In this document: positions 7,892 to 17,600 of the stretch, one piece after another
Layout: each line of letters opens with the position of its first letter
How positions within the stretch are numbered: the stretch's first letter is position 1
Source: Lachnospiraceae bacterium
GTDB lineage: Bacteria > Bacillota > Clostridia > Lachnospirales > Lachnospiraceae
Direction: 5' to 3'
DNA: 64,000 nucleotides
Assembly: GCA_910575605.1 (NCBI GenBank)
Contig: CAJTEW010000008.1
Coordinates: forward strand, 62,001-126,000
Notes under the pieces: generated by a model
Seen by the model: only the letters and a program-made list of their open reading frames with translations
Told to the model about the DNA's origin: nothing
Databases searched by the model: none
Made by a program: the position numbers and the translations under genes

Positions 7892-9061
7892 ATGATAAAA
7901 TATAGAATTCTAAATGAAATATTAAGGTGGATACTCATATTATATTGTCTAAATCGGATGGGGCGTAATAGAATTTGCAAAAAGAAGATCATAGGAATAT
8001 TATGCGATTTTTTTACGCTATATGTATTATCGGATATATTGAATATTTTTTTGGCACTAGTATCCTTTCCTGTAATTCGGGTCTGTAGAATGCAAGGAGA
8101 TACATTAGAGATTGATATATGCATTCTAATTCTTAGAGTCCTTTTGTATTTGGCGATTGCGTATATCTTTACAAAAAAGCAGATCAGACCTCCATATGAA
8201 ATTTCAAATGTTGTGCAGACAGGAACTATTTTTATTTGTGCGATATTGGAGTTTGCCTTTTTGAAATTAAAACAAATGATTTTTGATGAACGAGATGTTA
8301 TACAGTATAGGATGTTATTTTTTATTATTGCTTTCGGTGTTATTATACTGATTTTATGGGGAATAGATAAAAGTCATGAGAGAAAAAGAATTCAAGAGCT
8401 TACAGCCTATATGCATCGTACAAGAGAGGTGATTCCGTCTGTAGAGAGGATGCTTGCACGGCTCGAAGAAGCATCGGATCATATTGATAAGAGTAATGAG
8501 ATTATAAGAGAACTGCGTCAAATATGCAGTACTGATATGGAGCGGACGAAAAAAGAAGTCAGCAATATAAAGACTTTTCATACAACTGGAAGCGCTGCTC
8601 TAAATGAGCAGCTGGAAGGTTATCTTGAAGAGGCAGCAGAGAATGATTTTGAGATGGATATTATGGTGCAGGCGCCGATAGATGAACTGTTGAAAACAGA
8701 ACATATTGAGGTATACCTTTTGATGCAGATTATCGGGGATTTATACAGAAATGCATTTAAGACTGTGACAAAAGGGAAAGTAAATGGAAGGATACTTATA
8801 TGTTTTGGGTATAATGCCGAGGGCTATTATGAAATATCTATCTATGATAATGGAGAGCCTTTTGCATCTCACATATTGAAACACTTGGGTGAAAGAGGCA
8901 ATACAACAGGAGGCACAGGACATGGTATTGCAGATGTTTTTGAAGCCCTGCATAAAAGCCGCGGGAGCTTTATCCTGGACCAAAATCTTCCGGGAGGAAA
9001 TGTATTTACAAAAGGAATTCATATAGTGTTTGATAGAAAAGGAGAAGTAAAGGTTCGATAA
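7892..9061 (+). CDS. GHKL-type membrane sensor kinase
   Basis: A 389-residue protein. The first 165 or so residues hold several hydrophobic segments (for example WILILYCLN, ILCDFFTLYVLSDILNIFLALVSFPVI, MLFFIIAFGVIILILWGI), as in AgrC-like peptide sensors. The C-terminal GHKL ATPase domain shows an N-box (DLYRNAFK), a DNGEPF G1 motif and a GTGHGI G2 loop. The usual RHD..NH phospho-acceptor motif is not evident in the linker; His in YMHRTREVIP is the only obvious candidate. I chose ATG 7892 after GAGGGG; the TTG at 7871 lies inside the terminator tail. It probably phosphorylates the Spo0A-like regulator upstream and may sense the adjacent peptide. This pairing is inferred from position. Confidence 0.82.
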   Translation: MIKYRILNEILRWILILYCLNRMGRNRICKKKIIGILCDFFTLYVLSDILNIFLALVSFPVIRVCRMQGDTLEIDICILILRVLLYLAIAYIFTKKQIRPPYEISNVVQTGTIFICAILEFAFLKLKQMIFDERDVIQYRMLFFIIAFGVIILILWGIDKSHERKRIQELTAYMHRTREVIPSVERMLARLEEASDHIDKSNEIIRELRQICSTDMERTKKEVSNIKTFHTTGSAALNEQLEGYLEEAAENDFEMDIMVQAPIDELLKTEHIEVYLLMQIIGDLYRNAFKTVTKGKVNGRILICFGYNAEGYYEISIYDNGEPFASHILKHLGERGNTTGGTGHGIADVFEALHKSRGSFILDQNLPGGNVFTKGIHIVFDRKGEVKVR

Positions 9062-9088
9062 TTGTCGAAAAAGTGTCAAATGTATCGA
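9062..9088. promoter_or_regulatory. cluster of Spo0A-type boxes upstream of the Rhs gene
   Basis: TGTCGAA at 9063-9069 is an exact Spo0A box. TGTCAAA at 9074-9080 and ATCGACG at 9083-9089 (reverse complement CGTCGAT) are near matches with close spacing. A possible -10, TAGAAT, is at 9113-9118. This cluster directly precedes the giant Rhs toxin gene. Confidence 0.5.
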
Positions 9089-9116
9089 CGGATTTTTCTT
9101 TTTCCAGAATGATAGA

Positions 9117-9152
9117 ATGTCGTCAAGGGAATGACGGCATTTTTTTATTTTT
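9117..9152 (+). terminator. terminator hairpin in the leader of the Rhs gene
   Basis: ATGTCGTCA at 9117-9125 pairs with TGACGGCAT at 9132-9140 (one G-U pair), followed by a T-rich run. It can end the kinase transcript. If the promoter at 9113 is used, it would overlap the start of the Rhs transcript. Confidence 0.75.
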
Positions 9153-9170
9153 TGAAAGGGAGGAAAAATA

Positions 9171-11669
9171 GTGAAAAAGAAAAGCACAAAAAGATTAGCA
9201 AAATCATTTCTAAGCTTCCTTATGGCAGTTTTACTGGCATTTCAGGGAACAGGACCTATTTTTGTGCAGGCGAAGGAAGCAGTTGAAAACATTCCTAGGA
9301 CAGTAGACTTTTCCAGACCGGCTGCCCTAAGCTCCATTGAGGAGGCAGGTATAGAAGACACCTCTGGGGAAGAGGATGGGCAGACGCAAGGAGACGCTGA
9401 CAGCCAGTCCCCGGAAGATACAGGTGGGACAGACGAGGGAACGGTTCCGGAAGAGGATGCAGGACAGGCCGAAGCTCCTGTGCCAGACACACAGCCGGAA
9501 GAGGAACAGCCGGCGGATATGGAGGAGGAAGAACCTCCGGCAGAAGTGGAATTAAAGGAGCCTGCAGATTACTATCCTATTCCTACGGAACCGGAAGGGG
9601 AGCTTGTAGCGCAGGATAAGGATTCCCGAACCTACAAGACCGGTGAAAAGCAGTATACTACCATTATCGGTGGCTATACAGGAACCTATGAGGACGAGGA
9701 CGGAAAGATACAGTCTGTTGATAATACTCTGGAGATTCCGGAACAAAAAACAGTAAGGAAAAAGGTGCGCTCTGCAGCCGGAGCCTCCGGGACGGCTGAA
9801 GGAGAGGTTTACCAGAACAAGGCAAACGATTATGTTGTTACTCTTCCGAAAAATATCACCGAAGAAGCAGGCATGGTCATTGAAAATGATGATTACCATA
9901 TAGAGATTATCCCGGCAGGCGGCGACTATACCCATTCTGTTGTAAAGGATAATGCTATTCTTTATAACCAGGTCTATGACGGCATTGACGTACAGTACAC
10001 AGTTCTGGGTCAGAGCATTAAGGAGGACATTGTTCTTTATAAGCCTGTAGAACAGACCGAATATACATACGAGCTTAAGATTCCGGGACTAAAGGCAGAG
10101 TTAAAAGATAATCAGGTCTGCCTGCATCCCGAAGATAAAACCATAGATGAAGCAGAATATATTCTGGAGGCTCCGTCCATGGAGGATGCGGCAGGAGAAG
10201 TCAGCTTCCATATCACCCTGTCCCTGCGGGAGGAAGAAGGCAGGACATTTCTCATAGTTACTCCGGATGCACAGTGGCTGTTCGACGAAGCAAGACAGTA
10301 TCCGGTAAGGATAGATCCGAGCGCAGTTAATATCGGCCCTTCTGCCTTTAATATGAATGGCGTGGAGCAGGGAAGCCCCAATGCGTTCATTGGTGATAAT
10401 AATTATCCCTATGTAGGTTATGATGACGGCATCAAGTCCGGTAATCTAGGAGCCTTTGGGACCATGCACATGATCTGCCGTACCTATATCAAGGTCAACA
10501 GCGACTTCAGTATGATACCGGCGGATTCCAAGATAGACAGTGCCACCTTCTCCGTAAGCCAGCGGACAGCCTACAGCGGCGGCGCGTCCCAGTTCGGGCT
10601 GTACCGGGTGGATGATGCATGGGAACTTCCCTTAAAGTGGACGAACCAGCCCTATAACCATACCTTTATCGACGTGAAAAATGCATCGCTTTATACCAAC
10701 ACCTACGTAGGTTATGACGTAAAGGATTTGGTCAATGACTGGGTACAGGGGACATTCGCTAATAATGGCATGGTCCTAAAGGCAGTGGACGAGGCGGCAG
10801 GATTGGCGGCAGCCATGCAGTGCGAGGTATTAAACAACCGCAATTCCGTCTACGGACCGGTGCTCTCCATTCAGTGGTCCCCGGCAGAGGATCCGTTCCT
10901 CCGTGACATGTCCATTGACGATACGACTGTGGTGCTGCGCCCTATGACAGAGAAATCCCTGGGCGGAAAGTTACAGTTTGACGCTGTGTTTGCAGATGGA
11001 ATCGCAAAGAGCAAATCAGCAGTAGAGTACTACCTTGTACCTGACGAGGAGGCAGAGAAAAACCATCATACTACAGATGCCAAGCCTCTTTATACGTATC
11101 CTGACAGTACGGAATATAATAAGCTGTTTCCGGAGGCGAATAAGTATTATAGTAAGGACAGCAACTGGCAGAGCATGCTTTATGCTAACTTAAGCAAAGA
11201 CAAGCTCTACCAGATAAAGGCAAAGGCATCCAAAGAGATCGACGGAGAGATGGTGACCGGGAAGGAAGTAACAAGCGACAGCTTTATTATCTATGAAGTA
11301 AAGCAGTTTGATACACTTCCGAAGATAGCCAGGTATTACGGAACATCCTTAAAGGATATTATGAAAGACAATCAGGTGCAGGATGCACTGGCCGTAGCCA
11401 AGAATACTCTATTTATCCGCAGTCCCCAGACCAATGTTCCCTATAATCCACCGGCTCTTACAGATATTGATAAGATGAAAATTGACGGCGCCCTTATGGG
11501 ACGGGGACTTCACTGCGAATTTGGGTTTGAACCGGTGAACTTAAATACCGGAAACTTCTACATGGATCAGACGGATGCTTCGCTGAATGAGCTTGGAGGA
11601 GAATTTGGCATTACGAGAAGCTATAATTCTAAAGGCACGGATCAGAATTCCCTGTTGGGGAGGGGCTGA
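9171..11669 (+). CDS. secreted Rhs/YD-repeat protein, N-terminal part (ends at in-frame TGA)
   Basis: A GTG start after AGGGAGG opens an 832-residue frame. It begins with a Sec signal peptide (KRLAKSFLSFLMAVLLAFQG, cleavage near VQA) and an acidic Pro/Glu-rich linker. A DNRLRE-like module (about 385-570, with WELPLKWTNQP and VGYDVKDLVNDWVQGTF) and a LysM-like stretch (about 705-755, QFDTLPKIARYYGTSLKDI) follow. The final residues, SYNSKGTDQNSLLGRG, lead into TGA at 11667-11669, exactly where Rhs proteins continue with Trp-Ser-Phe. The frame continues without a gap into the next entry, so the two are one WapA-like gene of about 2970 codons. The break may be a nonsense mutation, a read-through point or a sequencing error. 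Confidence 0.85.
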   Translation: MKKKSTKRLAKSFLSFLMAVLLAFQGTGPIFVQAKEAVENIPRTVDFSRPAALSSIEEAGIEDTSGEEDGQTQGDADSQSPEDTGGTDEGTVPEEDAGQAEAPVPDTQPEEEQPADMEEEEPPAEVELKEPADYYPIPTEPEGELVAQDKDSRTYKTGEKQYTTIIGGYTGTYEDEDGKIQSVDNTLEIPEQKTVRKKVRSAAGASGTAEGEVYQNKANDYVVTLPKNITEEAGMVIENDDYHIEIIPAGGDYTHSVVKDNAILYNQVYDGIDVQYTVLGQSIKEDIVLYKPVEQTEYTYELKIPGLKAELKDNQVCLHPEDKTIDEAEYILEAPSMEDAAGEVSFHITLSLREEEGRTFLIVTPDAQWLFDEARQYPVRIDPSAVNIGPSAFNMNGVEQGSPNAFIGDNNYPYVGYDDGIKSGNLGAFGTMHMICRTYIKVNSDFSMIPADSKIDSATFSVSQRTAYSGGASQFGLYRVDDAWELPLKWTNQPYNHTFIDVKNASLYTNTYVGYDVKDLVNDWVQGTFANNGMVLKAVDEAAGLAAAMQCEVLNNRNSVYGPVLSIQWSPAEDPFLRDMSIDDTTVVLRPMTEKSLGGKLQFDAVFADGIAKSKSAVEYYLVPDEEAEKNHHTTDAKPLYTYPDSTEYNKLFPEANKYYSKDSNWQSMLYANLSKDKLYQIKAKASKEIDGEMVTGKEVTSDSFIIYEVKQFDTLPKIARYYGTSLKDIMKDNQVQDALAVAKNTLFIRSPQTNVPYNPPALTDIDKMKIDGALMGRGLHCEFGFEPVNLNTGNFYMDQTDASLNELGGEFGITRSYNSKGTDQNSLLGRG

Positions 11670-11699
11670 AGCTTTAATCTGGAGCAGTCTCTGGTACAG

Positions 11700-14600
11700 A
11701 TGGAGGACGGAAGTCTCCTCTACATGCGGGGAGACGGAAGCTATCTGTTCTTTACAGAGAACGAGGACGGCAGCTACACTGCTCCGGCAGGCTATGTGTA
11801 TGACCTGAAATCCGTATCATATGAAGGGACAGACCATGATGAAATCGGCTGGGAGATAAAGGATGCAGACCAGAGCATATGGTCCTTTGACAAATACGGC
11901 GTGCTCCGCTTTGTGACAGATGTGGATGGGTTTAAAACTACCCTGGAGTATGACGAGGACTATAATCTGAACAAAATCTGCACTTCGTCAGGAAAAGAGT
12001 TCGGCATCAAGCAGGATAAATCCGGCTATATAAGGGAAATCACACTTCCCGACGGCGGTAAGCTTTCCTATACCTATGATAAAAAGGGGAACCTTATATC
12101 TGCCGAAAACGCAGACGGCGGCGTGCGCAAATATCATTATGATGATGACAGCCGCATGATAAGCTGGGAGGATGAGAACGGAAATACAGTTATTACAAAT
12201 ACATATGATAAAGAAGGAAGAGTTGTTAAGCAGGCCGACGCAGAAGGCGGGGAAGCCTTATTCGAGTATGGAAAGGGGAAAACAGTTACTACAGATAATG
12301 AAGGAAACCAGACTACCTACCTGTATGATGGCCAGTATCGGACGACTACGATTAGTTATCCCGACGGTACAAAGTGCCTGAAAAGCTATAACGGCGAAAA
12401 CCAGCTGGCAAAGGAGGTTACTGCAAATGGCACAAAGGCGTGGACATATGACGGCTTCGGCAACATTTCCTCCGAGACAAGGGAGGACGGGAACACAGCA
12501 TCCTATGCTTACAATGAGCAGAATAAGCTGGTATCCTTCACCGATTATAACGGCGCTGTCACAAGCTATGAGTATGACGCCTCCGGCAATGTGGCTCTCC
12601 AGTGCCAGCCTGACGGAACCACTGTCAGCTTCGTCTATGACGAGCTGCACCGTTTGATATCCATGACAGACGGGAGAGGCGTTACCAGCACCTTCGGCTA
12701 CGACGGCGCGAACCTGATAAGCTATACCGACGGAGAAGGCGGTACATGGAGCTTTGCCTATGATGCCATGAACCGCATACTGTCAGAGACGGATCCTCTG
12801 GGGAATACTAAAAGTGTGTCCTACAATGGGAAAGGGGATGTTATCTCTGAACAGGCAGGCGACAGGGGCACCATAAAGTATGGTCTGGACGGGGCAGGAA
12901 ACATCATATCTATCACAGATGCTGTGGGAAATGTGACTTCCTTTACCTATGACGCCATGTATAATATCACCGGAGGAACAGATCCGGAAGGACACAAGGT
13001 ATCCTACCAGTACAATAAAAATTATCAGGAAATCCTGACTACAGATGACAAAGGAAATACGACTGCCTGTGAATACGACAGCATGGGAAGACTTATTAAG
13101 GAGACAAACGAGGATTTCGGGACAAGGCTTTATGAATATGACACGGCAGGGAATCTTGTCAGAACGACTGACGGGGAAGGCGGCGCTACGGCCACCGTAT
13201 ATAATAAGCAGGGTCTTCCGCTAAAGGTGACGGACGCCCTTGGAAATGTGACCCAGTATTCCTATGATGCCCTTGGAAATGAGACAGAGGTCCTTCATGC
13301 TGACGGCGGAAGCCGTAAAACCACCTACGACAGCATGGGCAGGATTGTGACTAAGACAGATGAGCTCGGGGCAGTCCTTACCTACCAGTATGATGCCAAC
13401 GGGAATGTTATCTCCTTAAGCGACGACAGCGGGCGCACCTACACCTTTGAATATGACCGGAATAATAACCGGACAAAGGAGACAAATCCGGAGGGAGGTG
13501 TAAGCCTCTATGCCTATGACGCAGCCGGAAGGCAGATAAGCTTTACCGACCCGGAAGGCCGGACAGAAGCTTACACCTATGACGGCGCAGATCGCATGAC
13601 CAGCGTGAAAAACGCTCTGGGCGAGGTCAGCACAAGCGAGTATGATAAAAACGGAAGGCTTAAGAAGAGCACGGATGGAAGGGGAGGCGCCAGCAGCTTT
13701 ACCTACAACGGCGTGGGAAATATGACCTCCGTAACGGATCCTCTGGGAAATATTACAGCATTTAAGTATGATGAGACGGATAATCTCTCCCAGACCATAG
13801 ACGCCCTGAAGGGAACCTCTGTCTACGAGTATGATTCCATGGGCAATTATACAAAGACGACAGACGCCCTTGGGAATACCTACAGCTATACCTACGACAA
13901 AAATGGAAACCCAGTTTCTGTCCTTGCCCCAGACGGCACGGAGACGGTGTTCTCCTATGACAGCACGGGCCGGATGGTAGAATCTTCCGACGCCCAGGGT
14001 CTGACGGTTACCTATGAGTATGACAGCGAGGGGCGCCTGATTCATTCCGAAGATAACAGCGGAAGCAGTATGTCCTATACGTATGACAGGGCAGGAAATG
14101 TTTTAAGCCAGACCGACGGACTTGACCGGACTGTATCCTTTGAATATGACAAGTACGGCAGGCTTTTAAAAATTACCGAGGCAGACGGAAGCGTCACTTC
14201 TTATGAATATGATGTCATGGACCGTATCACGGCAGTGACGGACGCGGAAGGAAAACGGACCTCCTTTATCTATGACAAGGCAGGAAACCGCCTCTCCATG
14301 ACCGAGGCAGAGGATGCAGTTTACCAGTACGCTTATGATAAAAAGAACCGGATTATATCCAGTACGGACCCATTAGGCGCTTCTTCTTATTTTAAATATG
14401 ACGCCAATGACAATGTAACAGAGGCAGTGGATGAGAATGGCATAAAAACTGCCTATACCTATGACGCTAATAACAACCTGACCTCCATGACAGACGGAAA
14501 CGGCGGGAAGACGACCTATGAGTATGACGAGCTGGACCGAAAGATTAAGGAAGCTTCTCCGCTTAAAGAGACAGCAGAGTACCGTTATGACGCACTGGGA

Positions 14601-17600
14601 AATCTGACAAAATACAAGGATCCCATGGGGCTTATTACGGAATATAAGTACGACAGCCTGGGGAACATGACAGAGGCTGTATCCCCCAAAGGAGCGGTAA
14701 CAAAATATACTTATGATTACCACGGAAATGTTACCTCCGTTATGGACCCCAAGGGAAATGAGACTGCCTACACCATGGATCTGCATGATAATGTTACGAA
14801 GATTACCCAGGTGGACGGCGGGGAATATTCCTACAGCTACGATAAGGCCGGGCGGCTGACCTCTATGACCAGCCCCCTGGGATATAAGAAGAGCTTCACC
14901 TACGATAAAGCAGATAATATCGTAAAAGAGACGGATAGCTTAAAGAGCCAGACTTCCTATACCTATGACCGCGTCCACCGCATGACAGGGGCAGTGGATG
15001 CCCTGGGAGGGAAGACAGGCTTTGGTTACGATAAGTTCGGAAACCTCATATCCGAAACAGACCCTCTGGGGCGCACCAGCACCTACAGCTATGACCTTGC
15101 AGGACGGCTTACCCAGGCGGCGGATCCTCTGGGAAGGCTCACAAAATACACCTATGATCCGGCAGGAAGCCTGATTTCCCTGACAAAGCCGGGAGCCAGG
15201 ACAACCAGCTATGGATACGATAAGAACTATAATATAGTTTCTGTCACTGACCCCATGGGTTATGTGGAAAAGACGGTTTATGACAAGGATAACCGCATTA
15301 CCAGTGAGACAGACGCCCTTGGGCAGAGCCAGGCTTATGTCTACGACAAAAACGGGCAGGTCACATCAGCCACAGATAAGAGAGGCTTTGTAACCGGCTT
15401 TGATTATGACGCCCACGGCAACATTATAACCATAACCGACAAATCCGGAAGAAAGACCCACCGGGAATATGATGACAACGACAATCTGGTTAAGGTGACA
15501 GACGCTCTCGGAGGCATTACCGCCTACGCTTATGACAATATGGACAGACTTACCGCCTTCACAGACGCAGCCGGAAAGAAAACCACCTATACTTACGACA
15601 AGGAAGGAAACCTTACGTCTCTTAAGGATGCGGCAGGGAAGAAAGAAACCTTCGGCTATGATGAAAAGGGCAGGCTTACCTCCCACACCTATGCAAGCGG
15701 AAAGAAGATTTCCTATGATTATGATAAGCTGAATGAGCTTCTTAAGAAATCCTATGAGGACGCCAAAGGAAAAGAGACAGAGGAAGCAGTCCTCTATGCC
15801 TACAACAGCGCAGGCGAGCGCATTTCCATGGAGGATGCGACAGGAAAAAGCTCCTATGAGACAGATGCCCTGGGACGGCTTATAAAGGTTACGAACGGCT
15901 CCGGCAAGGAGGTAGGCTACGCCTATGACGAGGCGGGCAACTTACAGGAAATCACTTACCCGGATGGCAGAAAGACTTCATATGAGTATGACTTAAATGA
16001 TAATCTCATTAAAGTAACAGACTGTGACGGGAAGGGGACCAGATATAGTCATGACGCCCTGAACCGGGTAACAGAGGTAATCCGGGGGAACGGTACAAAA
16101 AGCACCCTTACCTATGATGAAGAGGATCATGTCACAAGGATTGTGAATATCTGCGGCTCCTGCGGGAAGGAAGTATCTTCTTACAGCTACAAGTATAATG
16201 AGCAAGGCTATATTATCGGCGAGGAAGCTTCTGAATTAGAGTCAGGAACAAGAAAGGAGCCCAGCTGGGAGGACTGGTACAACTGGGGAGGAAAGAAAAA
16301 GGAAACCAGCAAGGCGGACTGTGAGCATCAGGAGAAGATAGTAAAAATCTACAGAGAATACGAGTATGATGAGAATTACCAGCTTACCCGCTGCACGGAG
16401 AAGGTGGATGGCGGCAGCAAAACTGTCCATAATTATACCTATGACATGACAGGGAACCGTACAGAATATGAGCGTATAATAAACGGAGTGACAAAGCTTA
16501 AATACAAATATAAATACAATAATTCCAACCAGCTCATAAAGCGTACCAATGCCAAAATCTGGGGAGATCCGGGAACCATATACAACTATGACGGCAACGG
16601 AAACCTGGTGAAGAAATGTGACAAAACCAACAGCGCCGACCCGGTAGAGTACGAGTATACCCCGGAGAACCGCCTGAAGGCCGTAAGGGAAGGCGGAACT
16701 GTCCTGATGGCGGCCCTGTATGACGGCGACAATAATAAGGTATTTGAAATAGACAACACCTATAAATGGGAGGACTGCTACGGTGACGAGGTTCTGATAC
16801 CAGAATCCCAAAGGACGGAAAAAGGAGATAGCCCGAAGGAAGAGCTGGCATCTCTTGTAAAAGGCGGCGTAAAAGCCAAGGGCTATACACTGACAGAGTA
16901 TGTCAATGACGTGAACCGGGAGAATACCCAGGTACTCGCAGAATACAGCGCAGCGGATACCCTGCGCCAGGCATACACCTATGGGGAAGAGGGGATCGGA
17001 GAGCGGACGGCAGTTGCTAAATCCGGAGAAAGCAGTTATTATTTATATGACGGAAGAGGAAGCGTGACGGGCGTTCTTTCGGAGACAGGAGCTCTTATCA
17101 ACAGCTACCGCTATGATTCATACGGGAATCTGACATCAGGAATCCCGGAGGCAGTGAATTACTACGGGTATAATGGGGAATCCGCGAATGTAAAGACAGG
17201 CTTCCAGTACCTGCGGGCAAGATACTACTATGCAGAAAACGGCACCTTTATAACAGAAGACAGTGACTTAGGGACAAAGGAGAATCCGCTTACAAGGAAC
17301 CGGTACAGCTATGTGATGAACAATCCGCTGAATTATGCGGATCCGACAGGGCACAGGGCGAAAGCCGCATCAGGAATCGGACGTACAGGCGCGGTAGTAA
17401 AAAGCATAGGAAATATTGCGAAAACTGTTACCAATGCGGTAAAGGCAGTAGCGGGCGTGGTCATGGCAGTAGGAAGTATACATGCACAGGCAGCGCAGAC
17501 AGGCGGGACAAAAGGCCAGACGCGGGGAGCATATCAGAGCGGATATGTGCCATCAGGAAAGTTTGGAGGCAGATTAAGCTATATACAATATATGTCTAAG

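Noticed and set aside
11667-11669. TGA as a selenocysteine codon
   Set aside because: The position is a conserved Trp, not Cys, in Rhs proteins and no obvious insertion hairpin follows; a nonsense change of TGG or a sequencing error is simpler.
11900-16900. Dense short repeats that could be taken for a CRISPR array or tandem DNA repeat
   Set aside because: The repeats are degenerate at DNA level and coding; they are the YD repeats of the Rhs protein.
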